Below are positions 11,459 through 21,564 of a DNA stretch of 64,000 nt, one piece after another. This DNA is from Cellulomonas fulva. Lineage in GTDB: Bacteria > Actinomycetota > Actinomycetes > Actinomycetales > Cellulomonadaceae. Position 1 is the stretch's first letter. The number at the start of each line of letters is the position of its first letter. A program made the translations under genes and the position numbers. The DNA lies in NCBI RefSeq assembly GCF_018531375.1, contig NZ_JAHBOH010000001.1:1674001-1738000 (forward strand), read 5' to 3'. The notes under the pieces were generated by a model, which was not told the origin of the DNA, searched no databases, and was given only the letters and a program-made list of their open reading frames with translations.

Positions 11459-12562
11459 TCAGCGGTGCCGCTCGCGGAACGTCCCGAGCTTGACCCCGCG
11501 ACGGTGCGCGAGGGCGGCGACCAGGCCGGCGACGAGCACCAGGAACCCGGCCACGACGAGCGTGCCGGACGTCCCCGCGACGGTCACCTGGGTGATGGTC
11601 GTCTGCCAGCCGGTGGAGTCCAGCAGGCGCAGCGTCTGGGTCTGCACCGTCTCCGGGAGCGCGAGCGCCGCGACGCCGGCGACCGTGAGCACGATCCCGC
11701 CCGTGATGGGCGCGGCCGGCGTCCACACCGCGAGCAGCGCGACCCAGCCGAGCGCGAGCAGGCCGAGGCTCACGAGCACGATGCCCGTGACGTCGACCGC
11801 GGCGTCCCAGCTCGGCAGCTGCGCCGCCAGGATCCGCGACTGCCCGAGCAGCAGCACGCCCACGGCGAGCGGCGTGAGCACCAGGCCGACGAGGACGCCC
11901 AGCACGTGCGTGCCCACCGACGTGCTGCGCGGCGCGTTGGGCTCCGGGAAGAGGGCCGGGTCCTGCTCGGTGGTCGTCCGCGGTGCTGCGGTGCCCGGGG
12001 TCGCAGTGGCCAGTGCTGCGGTGGTCGGGGTGGCCGTGGTCGGGGCGGCCGTGGTTGGGGCGACGACCGGGTTCCCGCCGACGGGGGTGGCCGGTGCCGT
12101 GGCCGCGGGGGCGGTGGCGGGCAGGACGGTCGTGGCGCCCGGCGCCGGTTCTCCCGCGGGCGTGGGGGACGTCACGGGCCCGGGGGCGATGACGGAGGTC
12201 TGCGCGGTCTGCGGGGAGACGGGGGAGGCCGCCGGTGACGCGCCCGGACCGGCGGTCGGTGAAGCGCCCGGGCCGGGTGCGCGCGTGCTGGTCCGCACGG
12301 GCGCCGGTGGCGGCGGGACCGGGGTGGGCCGCACGGCCGCGTGCTTCCCGGTGTCCGTGCCGGGCTCGTCGGGGACGGGCTGCTGCACGGCGGTCTCGTC
12401 GGCGGCGGGCTGCACCGGCTGCTGCACGGGCTGCTGCACCGCGGTCTCGTCGGCGCGGGGGTCGGTGGGGGCGGGGCTCGGCGCGGCGGGGTCCGGGACC
12501 GCCGTCGTGTCGTGGGTGGAGTCGTCCGGCCGGCGCGTGCCGTCGGCGTCGGAGGTGCTCAT
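11459..12562 (-). CDS. Membrane protein with long Pro/Thr/Ala-rich N-terminus
   Basis: I do not recognise a family. The 367-residue product from the ATG at 12562 (MSTSDADGTRR) has about 200 residues of low-complexity Pro/Ala/Thr/Val sequence, with repeated VQQPV and ADETAVQQPV units, then four hydrophobic segments in the last 150 residues ([74 protein letters not shown]). The N-terminal part is probably a disordered cytoplasmic tail. The four helices may form a small bundle. It lies between acs and the FNT gene in the same direction with gaps of about 50-115 bases. Function unknown. Confidence 0.75.
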   Translation of the reverse strand: MSTSDADGTRRPDDSTHDTTAVPDPAAPSPAPTDPRADETAVQQPVQQPVQPAADETAVQQPVPDEPGTDTGKHAAVRPTPVPPPPAPVRTSTRAPGPGASPTAGPGASPAASPVSPQTAQTSVIAPGPVTSPTPAGEPAPGATTVLPATAPAATAPATPVGGNPVVAPTTAAPTTATPTTAALATATPGTAAPRTTTEQDPALFPEPNAPRSTSVGTHVLGVLVGLVLTPLAVGVLLLGQSRILAAQLPSWDAAVDVTGIVLVSLGLLALGWVALLAVWTPAAPITGGIVLTVAGVAALALPETVQTQTLRLLDSTGWQTTITQVTVAGTSGTLVVAGFLVLVAGLVAALAHRRGVKLGTFRERHR

Positions 12563-12608
12563 CGCGCGTCCCCTCGGTGCGGGCGGCACCGGGTGCGCCG
12601 CCGTGAGT

Positions 12609-13559
12609 TCACCGTAGGGCGGACGCCACCGTCCCGCCCCTCACGGCGCCGTCGAGGGCACGCGTGTCGGGCGTGGCCTCGTCGGGCGCGGGTCGGACGA
12701 GCACGTCGTCGGCACGCTCCTCGGCCGCGCGCTCGTCGTCGGCACGCTCGACCACCGCGCGCTCGTCGGACCGGGGACGGGAGGCGGCGCGCGGACCCGT
12801 GCCGTACGCGTACGCGGCGCCCACCAGGATCGCGCCGCCCAGCGTGTTCCCGAGGCCGACGAGCAGGACGTTGCGCGCGAGCTCGCCCACGGTCGCGCCG
12901 GGGAGCCCGCCGTAGAGGCCGATCGCGAACGTCGTCATGTTGGCGACGACGTGCTCGAAGCCGGAGGTGATGAACACCATGACGCACGCGAAGATGACCA
13001 TGATCCGCGCGGCCTCGCTGCGCAGCCGCGTCGCGCACCAGACGGCGAGGCAGACCATGAGGTTGCACAGGATGCCGCGGACCACCAGCTGCACGTTCGA
13101 CTCGGCGGCCTTGTGCTCGACCATGCCCGCGATCGTGTCGCCCGCCGCGGTCCCGGGGTCGACGATGCCGGACGCGTGCACGAGCGCGCCGAAGACCAGC
13201 GCGCCCAGCAGGTTGCCGGCCAGCACCGCCAGGAGCGTGAGGCCCGCCCGGCCCCAGCCGACGCGGCCGCGCATCGCGCCCTGGGTGAGCATCATCATCG
13301 CGGAGGTCGCGAGCTCGCCGCCGGCCACCACGACGACCGTGAGCGCGACGCCGAACACCGTGCCTTGGACCAGGGGGGCGAACGGCGAGCCGGCCTGCAC
13401 CAGCGGGCCGCCCGCGGTGACCATGATGACCACGCCGATGCCGATGTAGGCGCCGGCGAGCATGGTGCGCACCAGGAACAGGCCCGGTGTCCGCAGCAGG
13501 TCGACCTTGTGGTGCGCGGCCTCCACCTGGGTGTCGACGGCGTCCTCGATGCTCAGCAC
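12609..13559 (-). CDS. Formate/nitrite transporter (FNT family)
   Basis: Pentameric channel for small monovalent anions such as formate or nitrite, 316 residues. Six hydrophobic segments are seen, with family signatures LAGAYIGIGVVIMV near the start, GGELATSAMMM (the L2/L5-type loop region) and GFEHVVANMTTF with the conserved His-Val-Val-Ala-Asn. The GTG start gives VLSIEDAVDTQVEAAHHKV, where family members begin. The last 60 residues are an unusual Asp/Glu/Arg-rich tail (repeats of ADDERAAEE type) coded by short direct repeats. Formate handling would fit the class III ribonucleotide reductase at 34.6 kb. The substrate is not decided by the sequence. Confidence 0.88.
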   Translation of the reverse strand: MLSIEDAVDTQVEAAHHKVDLLRTPGLFLVRTMLAGAYIGIGVVIMVTAGGPLVQAGSPFAPLVQGTVFGVALTVVVVAGGELATSAMMMLTQGAMRGRVGWGRAGLTLLAVLAGNLLGALVFGALVHASGIVDPGTAAGDTIAGMVEHKAAESNVQLVVRGILCNLMVCLAVWCATRLRSEAARIMVIFACVMVFITSGFEHVVANMTTFAIGLYGGLPGATVGELARNVLLVGLGNTLGGAILVGAAYAYGTGPRAASRPRSDERAVVERADDERAAEERADDVLVRPAPDEATPDTRALDGAVRGGTVASALR

Positions 13560-13660
13560 CGCACCAGGCTCCCGCGCGGCCCGGGGCGTCGTGTGGGACG
13601 TTGGGCCGTCCCCGTCCCCGTCCCCAGCCCTGTGCCCGTCCCCGGTAGCGGGGTGTGCGG

Positions 13661-15775
13661 TCAGCCCGCCCGGCGCACCGCGGCCTTGAGCTCGCGCGCC
13701 AGCCAGGGGCCGAGGCTGTGCGAGTAGGTGCCGCTCAGGTGCAGCCCGTCGAAGTAGACCGACACCCCGCCGATCCCCGAGTAGCAGCGCTCGTCGTCGC
13801 AGAAGCGGCTGGTCACGTCGATCACCGACAGGTCGGGCACCCGCTCGACGACCCGCTCCGTCACGACGCGGGCCACCAGCGCCTTGCTCACGGGGTTGGA
13901 GCACTGGCCGTGCAGCTGGAGGCACTGCGGGCCGTCGACCCGGGTCAGGACGCCGTCGGTCAGGGGCACGTCGCCGAGCCAGACCACCTTCGCGCCGGCC
14001 TCCCGGCTCTGCTCGATCGCCTCGACGAAGCCGTCGATGCTGCGCGATCCGTCGGCCCAGCCCGCGCGCAGGTCGGACATCAGCACGACGTCCGCCTTCG
14101 GCACGAGGGTCGAGAGCACCCACCTGTTGCGCTCCGCGCACGCCTCGAGCTCCGCGGTCGACTGCTCGCGGGGGCCGCCGGTCGTCGACGGCAGGTCCAG
14201 GTTCGCCGGGCAGCCGGACCGCGACGCGACGACGACCTTCCACCCGAGGCGCTTGCCGGCGACGGCGACGGCGTCGCTCCACGCGGAGGCGTGCGAGTTG
14301 CCCCAGAGCAGCAGCGTGCGCCTGCCCTTCGGGTCGCCGTAGCGGCACACGACCGTGCTGAACGGGCCGGTGTCGTCCGAGCAGCGCGGCTCGCTCGAGG
14401 CCACCGGCAGGTCGCTGGACGCGGCGAGGGCGACGTCGGCCGCCACGGGGCCGAACGGGTCCGCGCAGTCGTGGTCCAGGGCGGCCCCGCCGCGGCAGTC
14501 GTCCTGCGCGCCGCGGGTGCCCGCCTGGGCGAGCTCGGCGGCGGCCGCCTCGATGCGCGCGTCGCCCCGGTGCTCCAGCTGGACCGCGGCGGTGGCGACG
14601 AGCGCGATCGAGACCGCGCCGGCGACGCACGCCCGGGCCGGGGTCCGCAGCGCCCGGCCGCGCCGGAACGGCTGCTCGACGAGGCGGTAGCTGAGCTCGG
14701 ACACGGCGAGGGTGACGGCCACCAGGAGTACCAGGTCGACGGTCGTCAGGTCCCGCCCGAGGGCGATCGGGGTCAGCACGAGCAGCGGCCAGTGCCACAG
14801 GTAGACCGAGTACGAGATGTCGCCGAGGTGCTGGACGGGCCGCGCGCTGGTCAGCCGGTCGAACGAGAACCGGCCGGTCGGGCCGCCGACGAGCACCAGG
14901 CACGCACCGACGGTCGGCAGCAGCGCCGCGAGGCCGGGGTACGGCGTGTCGGTGTCGATGAGGACGAACCCGACACCGATCAGGGCGACGCCGGCCCACG
15001 GCACCCCGCGGACCCCGCGCACGGCGAGGAGCGCGACGAGGCCGCCCGCGGCCAGCTGCCAGATCCTGGCCGGGGTGACGAAGTAGGCCGCACCCGGGTC
15101 GTGCGCCGTCACGACGAAGGAGTACGCCAGGCTGGTGACGAGCACGGCGCCCATCACCGCGCCGACGACCGTGCGCCGACCGAGGCGGGCGAGCCCGCCG
15201 GACCGTCTCACCAGCAGGGTGAGGGCCAGCAGGAGCAGCGGCCAGACGACGTAGAACTGCTCCTCGACCGACAGCGACCAGTAGTGCTGGTAGGGGCTGC
15301 TCGCCGCGCCCTCGGCACCGTAGTCGACGGCCTCGGCCGCGAGCCGCCAGTTCTCGAGCGACAGCGCCGAGCTCAGGGCGTGCGCGCCGACGCCGGGCCA
15401 CCGCGACACCGGCATCACGGCCCAGGACGCCACCAGGACGACGGCGACCACCAGTAGCGCCGCGGGCAGGATGCGGCGCGCCCGCGCGGCCCAGAACCGC
15501 GCCGCGAACGCACCCGCGCCGAACCGGTCGACGTCCCGCAGGATCTGCCCGGTGATCAGGAACCCGGACACGACGAAGAACACGTCGACCCCGGTGAAGC
15601 CGCCGGGCAGGACCGACGGCCAGAAGTGGAAGACGACGACCGAGGCGACGGCCAGCGCGCGCAGGCCCTGGATGTCCGCGCGCACGCCGTGTCGCGGGCC
15701 CGCCGGGGCGGCGCCAGGCGGCGGCACGGGGGCCTCTGCCGTCCGTCCGTCACGCGCACGGGCATCGTTCGGCAC
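13661..15775 (-). CDS. Acyltransferase 3 / SGNH-domain membrane O-acyltransferase
   Basis: An OafA-like protein of 704 residues. The N-terminal membrane domain has IQGLRALAVASVVVFHF, GFTGVDVFFVVSGFLITGQI and YWSLSVEEQFYVVWPLLLL, the hallmarks of acyltransferase 3. It is followed by about ten membrane helices and a C-terminal extracellular SGNH esterase-like domain with LLLWGNSHASAW and FDGLHLSGTYSHSLGPWLA (the Asp-x-x-His pair). Such proteins acetylate cell-wall or surface polysaccharides. I used the GTG at 15775 (VPNDARARDG), which places the membrane domain 40 residues in. Longer starts run into the divergent sulfotransferase. The target glycan is unknown. Confidence 0.87.
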   Translation of the reverse strand: MPNDARARDGRTAEAPVPPPGAAPAGPRHGVRADIQGLRALAVASVVVFHFWPSVLPGGFTGVDVFFVVSGFLITGQILRDVDRFGAGAFAARFWAARARRILPAALLVVAVVLVASWAVMPVSRWPGVGAHALSSALSLENWRLAAEAVDYGAEGAASSPYQHYWSLSVEEQFYVVWPLLLLALTLLVRRSGGLARLGRRTVVGAVMGAVLVTSLAYSFVVTAHDPGAAYFVTPARIWQLAAGGLVALLAVRGVRGVPWAGVALIGVGFVLIDTDTPYPGLAALLPTVGACLVLVGGPTGRFSFDRLTSARPVQHLGDISYSVYLWHWPLLVLTPIALGRDLTTVDLVLLVAVTLAVSELSYRLVEQPFRRGRALRTPARACVAGAVSIALVATAAVQLEHRGDARIEAAAAELAQAGTRGAQDDCRGGAALDHDCADPFGPVAADVALAASSDLPVASSEPRCSDDTGPFSTVVCRYGDPKGRRTLLLWGNSHASAWSDAVAVAGKRLGWKVVVASRSGCPANLDLPSTTGGPREQSTAELEACAERNRWVLSTLVPKADVVLMSDLRAGWADGSRSIDGFVEAIEQSREAGAKVVWLGDVPLTDGVLTRVDGPQCLQLHGQCSNPVSKALVARVVTERVVERVPDLSVIDVTSRFCDDERCYSGIGGVSVYFDGLHLSGTYSHSLGPWLARELKAAVRRAG

Positions 15776-15887
15776 CGGCTCACGGTAGCCGCACCGTGCC
15801 CGCGCGGACGCATCGGGCGCGGCTGCGCGCGGCACGACGGCGGCCTCGCGGCGGGGACTGGGACCGGGCCTCGGGTAGCGTGCGGCC

Positions 15888-16634
15888 ATGACCAGCGACG
15901 GCACCGACGCCGCGCGAGCCCGCCCGTGGAACCAGTTCGGCGCCCAGTACGACCACCCGCCCTTCGTCGGGACGCCGCGCACGTACCTGATCGCGTCGGT
16001 GCCGCGCTCCGGCAGCCACATGCTCGGCCACCTGCTGCACGCCACCGGTGTCCTCGGCAGCCCGCTGGAGTACCTGCAGCTCAAGAACCTCACCGCGTGG
16101 CAGCGCCGCCTGGGTACCGCGGACGCGGCGAGCACGCTGCGCGGCATCATGGCGCGCCGCACGTCGCCCAGCGGCTGGTTCGGCGTCAAGTCCCACTGGC
16201 GCCAGCTCGCGCCGGTGCTCGCCGACCCGGCGCTCACGGACGTGCTCGACGTGCGGGAGTGGGTGCGGATCACGCGCACCGACACCGTGGCGCAGGCCGT
16301 CTCGCTGCTGATCGCCAGCCAGACCAACGCGTGGATCAGCTTCCAGGACGCGACGCGCGAGCCGACGTACGACTTCGACGCGATCGCCGAGCGGGTCCGG
16401 CTGCTTCAGGAGGAGGACGCCGGGTGGGACGCGTTCTTCGCGTCGCGTGACCTCGACCCGCTCGTCGTCGTGTACGAGGACCTGATCGCGGACCCGGCGG
16501 CGGCCGTCGCTGCCGTCTGCACCCGCCTCGACGTGCCGGTCCCGGAGCACCTGCCCGAGGCCGGCACCGCGCGCCAGGCGACCGACCTCAACGAGCGCTG
16601 GCGCGAGCGGTTCCTGTCCGAGTCTGTGCACTGA
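15888..16634 (+). CDS. Stf0-type sulfotransferase
   Basis: A 248-residue PAPS-dependent sulfotransferase like mycobacterial Stf0, which sulfates trehalose. The opening TYLIASVPRSGSHMLGHLL contains the PAPS 5'-phosphate loop (RSGS) and is followed by TGVLGSPLEYLQ, where Stf0 has a GxPxEY motif, and by WFGVKSHW and VRITRTDTVAQAVS, the 3'-phosphate-binding Arg-x-Asp region. The start overlaps the divergent promoter of the acyltransferase gene (shared CATG at 15886-15889). Sulfation plus O-acylation next to each other suggests modification of a surface glycan or glycolipid; this is inference. Confidence 0.85.
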   Translation: MTSDGTDAARARPWNQFGAQYDHPPFVGTPRTYLIASVPRSGSHMLGHLLHATGVLGSPLEYLQLKNLTAWQRRLGTADAASTLRGIMARRTSPSGWFGVKSHWRQLAPVLADPALTDVLDVREWVRITRTDTVAQAVSLLIASQTNAWISFQDATREPTYDFDAIAERVRLLQEEDAGWDAFFASRDLDPLVVVYEDLIADPAAAVAAVCTRLDVPVPEHLPEAGTARQATDLNERWRERFLSESVH

Positions 16635-16677
16635 GCGCGCGGGAATGCGGTCGCGGCCCGGACGGGTTCGCACCCAC

Positions 16678-17805
16678 GTGACCCATCTCTTCTCGCCGCT
16701 CACGCTGCGCGGCACCACGTTCACCAACCGTGCCTGGCTCGCGCCCATGTGCCAGTACTCGTCCGTCGACGGGATGGTGGACGACTGGCACCTGGTGCAC
16801 CTCGGCGCACGCGCGTCCGGCGGGTTCGGGCTGCTGCTCACCGAGGCGACGGCGGTGGTTCCGGAGGGCCGGATCTCGCCGCAGGACGCCGGGCTGTGGT
16901 CCGACGAGCACGCCGCGGCCTGGCGCCGTGTCACCGACTTCGTGCACGCGCGGGGCACCCGGATCGGCGTGCAGCTGGCGCACGCGGGCCGCAAGGCCTC
17001 GGTGCACCGCCCGTTCGCGTCGGCGACCGGCTCGGTCCCGGCCGCGCAGGGCGGGTGGGCCACCGTGGGTCCCTCGCCCGTGCCGTTCCCGGAGCTCGCG
17101 GTGCCCGCCGCGCTCACGCGCGCGCAGGTCGCCGCGGTCCCCGCCGCGTTCGCCCAGGCCGCGCGGCGGTCCGTGACGGCCGGGTTCGACGTCGTCGAGG
17201 TGCACGCCGCGCACGGCTACCTGCTGCACCAGTTCCTCTCGCCCCTGTCCAACCAGCGGTCCGACGAGTACGGCGGCTCGCTCGAGAACCGCGCGCGGCT
17301 CCTGGTCGAGACGGTCGACGCGGTGCGCGCCGCCTGGCCGGACGACCGCCCGCTGCTGGTGCGCGTCTCCGCCACGGACTGGACCGAGGGCGGCCTGGAG
17401 GTGGACGACGTCGCGGAGGTGGTGCGCACGCTCGTCGGGCACGGCGTGGACCTGGTCGACGTCTCGACCGGTGGCAACGCGCTCGCCCCGATCCCCGTCG
17501 CTCCCGGCTACCAGGTCCCCGCGGCCCGGCGCGTGCGGGAGGTCTCCGGGATGCCCGTCGCTGCGGTGGGTCTGCTCGACTCGCCCGCGCTCGCGGAGCA
17601 GGTGCTCGCCGAGGGGTCGGCGGACGCCGTGCTCGTCGGGCGGGGTGCTCTGCGGGACCCGCACTGGGCGCTGCGGGCGGCGCACGAGCTCGGCGTGCGT
17701 CTGGGCGAGCTGCCCGTGACCCCCGAGCCCGCCGCGGCCGTGCCGCTCGAGCGGGTGACCGGCACCGGCTACCAGCCGCAGTACGTGCGGGGCGCCTTCC
17801 GCTGA
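16678..17805 (+). CDS. Old yellow enzyme-type NADH:flavin oxidoreductase (YqjM-like)
   Basis: An FMN-dependent ene-reductase of 375 residues. It has LFSPLTLRGTTFTNRAWLAPMCQYSS (shown in part: LAPMCQYSS carries the Cys typical of the YqjM class), the substrate-binding HAAHGYLLHQFLSPLSN with its His pair, and QLAHAGRKAS. The SNQRSDEYGGSLENR segment is family-diagnostic. I took the GTG at 16678 (VTHLFSPLTLRG) because homologues begin shortly before the LFSPL motif; an ATG at 16645 would add 11 basic residues. Same strand as the sulfotransferase but no clear functional link. The natural substrate is unknown. Confidence 0.92.
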   Translation: MTHLFSPLTLRGTTFTNRAWLAPMCQYSSVDGMVDDWHLVHLGARASGGFGLLLTEATAVVPEGRISPQDAGLWSDEHAAAWRRVTDFVHARGTRIGVQLAHAGRKASVHRPFASATGSVPAAQGGWATVGPSPVPFPELAVPAALTRAQVAAVPAAFAQAARRSVTAGFDVVEVHAAHGYLLHQFLSPLSNQRSDEYGGSLENRARLLVETVDAVRAAWPDDRPLLVRVSATDWTEGGLEVDDVAEVVRTLVGHGVDLVDVSTGGNALAPIPVAPGYQVPAARRVREVSGMPVAAVGLLDSPALAEQVLAEGSADAVLVGRGALRDPHWALRAAHELGVRLGELPVTPEPAAAVPLERVTGTGYQPQYVRGAFR

Positions 17806-17848
17806 ACCGGTGCGCCGGTGCCGCCGGTGAGCCGGGGCGCCGCGGCGG

Positions 17849-18817
17849 TCAGGGTGCGTCGGTCCCGGTGGCACGCAGGTAGCGGCGGCCCAGCGTGGCC
17901 ACCGCCGCGACGAGCTCGGGAGGTCCGTCGACGTGGAAGTCGTACCCCAGCATCCCGATGTACGCGGCGATCGTCGCGACCGAGTCCGCGCCCGTGACCA
18001 GGACGCTGTGCTCGTCGTCGACGCGTTCGACGACGCCCACGGTCGAGTTGATGCGCGCGAGCACGGCCTGCGCGGGTGCGTCCACCTGGATGCGCGCGTG
18101 GACCGTCCAGCCGGCCGCGGCCACCTCGCGGAGCACGAACGCGGTGGCGTCGCCGCCGGGGACGTCCCGGGGCGTGAAGCGGCGACCGCCCGGGTGGCGC
18201 AGCCGCACCAGGTCGAGCCGCACGGGCTCCCAGGCGTCCGTCGTCGGGTCCCGTGCGACGATGTACCAGCGCTGCTGCCAGGCGACCAGCCGGTGCGGCT
18301 CGAGCCGGCGGACGTGCTCGTGCCCGGTCTGCTCGACCCGGAGCTCCGTGTGGTCCCGGATCGCGTGCGAGACCTCCGCGAGCGCGTCGGGGTCGACCAC
18401 GGGGTCAGGCGCGTCGGTGCCGGTGGACGCCGGACCCGCCTCGAGCGTGCTGCGGACCGCCGCGACACGGCGTCGCAGGCGGTCGGGCAGGACGTGGTCG
18501 AGCTTCACGAGCGCACCGGCGCTCGCGTCGGTCAGGCCGGCCGACGAGCCGGCGAGGCGCAGCGCCACCGCGATCGCGACGGCCTCCGCGTCGTCGAGCA
18601 GCAGCGGCGGCAGCTTGGTCCCGGAGCCGAGGCGGTACCGGCCGCCGGGCCCGCGCACGGCGTCGACGGGGTAGCCGAGCTCACGCAGCCGCGCGACGTC
18701 CGCCCGCACGGTCCGGTCGGTGACCGCGAGGCGCTCCGCGAGCTCGGGTCCGGTCCAGTCCGCACGCGACTGGAGCAGCCCCAGGAGCGCGAGCAGGCGT
18801 GCCGAGGTCGTGGGCAT
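17849..18817 (-). CDS. WYL-domain HTH transcription regulator
   Basis: A 322-residue regulator with an N-terminal DeoR-type winged helix (LLALLGLLQSRADWTGPELAERL, then TDRTVRADVARLRELGYPVD; each seen in part) and a central WYL domain (LVAWQQRWYIVARD). The C-terminal extension (WCX type) ends the protein. WYL proteins respond to small molecules or nucleic acids. It is divergent from the epoxide hydrolase gene, with a clear inverted repeat between them, so it probably controls that gene and itself. ATG start at 18817; the two genes are separated by 80 bases. Confidence 0.9.
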   Translation of the reverse strand: MPTTSARLLALLGLLQSRADWTGPELAERLAVTDRTVRADVARLRELGYPVDAVRGPGGRYRLGSGTKLPPLLLDDAEAVAIAVALRLAGSSAGLTDASAGALVKLDHVLPDRLRRRVAAVRSTLEAGPASTGTDAPDPVVDPDALAEVSHAIRDHTELRVEQTGHEHVRRLEPHRLVAWQQRWYIVARDPTTDAWEPVRLDLVRLRHPGGRRFTPRDVPGGDATAFVLREVAAAGWTVHARIQVDAPAQAVLARINSTVGVVERVDDEHSVLVTGADSVATIAAYIGMLGYDFHVDGPPELVAAVATLGRRYLRATGTDAP

Positions 18818-18857
18818 CGCACCTCTCCGAGGACGTCGTGATGATCGTCGAGAATAG

Positions 18858-18874
18858 CGGAACGATCTGTTCCG
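18858..18874. promoter_or_regulatory. Inverted repeat between WYL regulator and epoxide hydrolase
   Basis: CGGAAC-GATCT-GTTCCG is a perfect 6-base inverted repeat with a 5-base spacer. It lies 24 bases before the hydrolase ATG and overlaps the place where a -35 box would sit relative to a TAGCGT -10-like hexamer at 18885-18890. A repressor bound here would block transcription. Most likely ligand: the adjacent WYL regulator. Confidence 0.55.
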
Positions 18875-18897
18875 GAACCCTGTCTAGCGTGCTGGTC

Positions 18898-20028
18898 ATG
18901 GAGATCACGAAGAGCACCCAGGTCCACCCGTTCCGCATCCAGGTCGACGAGGCCGCCCTCGTCGACCTGCACCGCCGCCTCGCGGCCACGCGCTTCCCGG
19001 TCGCGGCACCCGGCGACGACTGGTCGTACGGGACGCCCGTGTCCTACCTCCGCGAGATGGTGGCGGCCTGGCAGGAGCTCGACTGGCGCGCGGTCGAGGC
19101 GCGGCTCAACCGGCTGCCGCAGTTCACGACGCAGGTCGACGGCCAGACGATCCACTTCGTGCACGTGCGCTCGCAGGTGCCGGGCGCGACGCCGGTCCTG
19201 CTGCTGCACACCTACCCCGGGACGTTCGCCGAGCTCGAGGGGCTCGTCGGACCGCTGACGGACCCGGCGGCGTACGGCGGCCGTCCCGAGGACGCGTTCG
19301 ACGTGGTCATCCCGTCGATGCCGGGCTCCGGCTTCAGCACGCCGGTCGTCGGCGACGAGCCGTGGACCATGGCGCGTGTGGCGCAGACCTACGACGTGCT
19401 GATGCGCCGGCTGGGCTACGGGTCCTACGGGGCGCACGGCAGCGACGGGGGCGCGATGGTCGCCCGGGAGCTCGCGGTGCTGGAGCCCGAGGGCTTCCTC
19501 GGTGCGCACGTCCTGCAGCTCTTCTCGTTCCCGAGCGGCGACCCGGCCGAGCTCGAGGCGTTCACGCCGCAGGACTTCGCCGCGCTCGAGCACCTCGGCT
19601 GGTTCCAGTCCGTCGGCGGGTACAACCAGATGAACGCGACCCGCCCGCAGACCATCGCCGCGGCGCTCTCGGACTCGCCCGTCGGGCAGCTCGCGTACAA
19701 CGAGCTGTTCGAGAGCTTCGGCAACGGGACGAGCCTCGTCAGCCGGCAGCAGGTGCTGGAGCAGGTCTCGCTCATGTGGCTGACGAACACCTCCGCCACC
19801 GTCGTGCGCTACCACCACGCGGAGGCCCGCGCGGGGCGTCCTCCCGTGGTCAGCCACGGGCGCACCGGCGTCGCCGTGCTCGACTCCGACTTCCGGACGA
19901 TCCGCCCGTTGGCCGAGCGGGACAACACGCGCATCGAGCACTGGGCCGAGCTGGGTCCCGGCGGGCACTTCGCCGCGATGGAGGTCCCCGAGGTCCTGGC
20001 CGCCGACCTGCGGACGTTCTTCGGCTGA
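18898..20028 (+). CDS. Epoxide hydrolase (alpha/beta-hydrolase with EHN domain)
   Basis: A 376-residue epoxide hydrolase with an N-terminal EHN lid domain (PFRIQVDEAALVDLHRRLAA, then TRFP and WSYGTPVSYLREMV) and an alpha/beta-hydrolase core. The oxyanion motif is LLLHTYPGTFAE instead of the common HGWPGS. The nucleophile Asp lies in AHGSDGGAMVARE (usual form GGDWG), and the catalytic His in GPGGHFAAMEVPE. The ATG at 18898 (MEITKSTQVHPF) is right for the EHN start. The changed HTYP and GSDGG motifs suggest an unusual substrate. Divergent from, and probably controlled by, the WYL regulator. Confidence 0.88.
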   Translation: MEITKSTQVHPFRIQVDEAALVDLHRRLAATRFPVAAPGDDWSYGTPVSYLREMVAAWQELDWRAVEARLNRLPQFTTQVDGQTIHFVHVRSQVPGATPVLLLHTYPGTFAELEGLVGPLTDPAAYGGRPEDAFDVVIPSMPGSGFSTPVVGDEPWTMARVAQTYDVLMRRLGYGSYGAHGSDGGAMVARELAVLEPEGFLGAHVLQLFSFPSGDPAELEAFTPQDFAALEHLGWFQSVGGYNQMNATRPQTIAAALSDSPVGQLAYNELFESFGNGTSLVSRQQVLEQVSLMWLTNTSATVVRYHHAEARAGRPPVVSHGRTGVAVLDSDFRTIRPLAERDNTRIEHWAELGPGGHFAAMEVPEVLAADLRTFFG

Positions 20029-20091
20029 CCGCCCTCGGTCGGCTCGCAGCGCGGCCGCGGCGGTCGTCCAGGCGTGGGGTCGAGCGTGAGG

Positions 20092-21483
<1,392 letters not shown>

Positions 21484-21564
21484 GGCGCCAGTCTGCCCTC
21501 CGTGCACGCCGAGCGCGTCCGGACGGCGCGGGCCGTGGCGCCCGGCACGCCGTACGGTCGGGGC

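Noticed and set aside
15776..16327. Longer N-terminus for the acyltransferase (to residue 888)
   Set aside because: The added part is antisense to the sulfotransferase gene and lacks family likeness.
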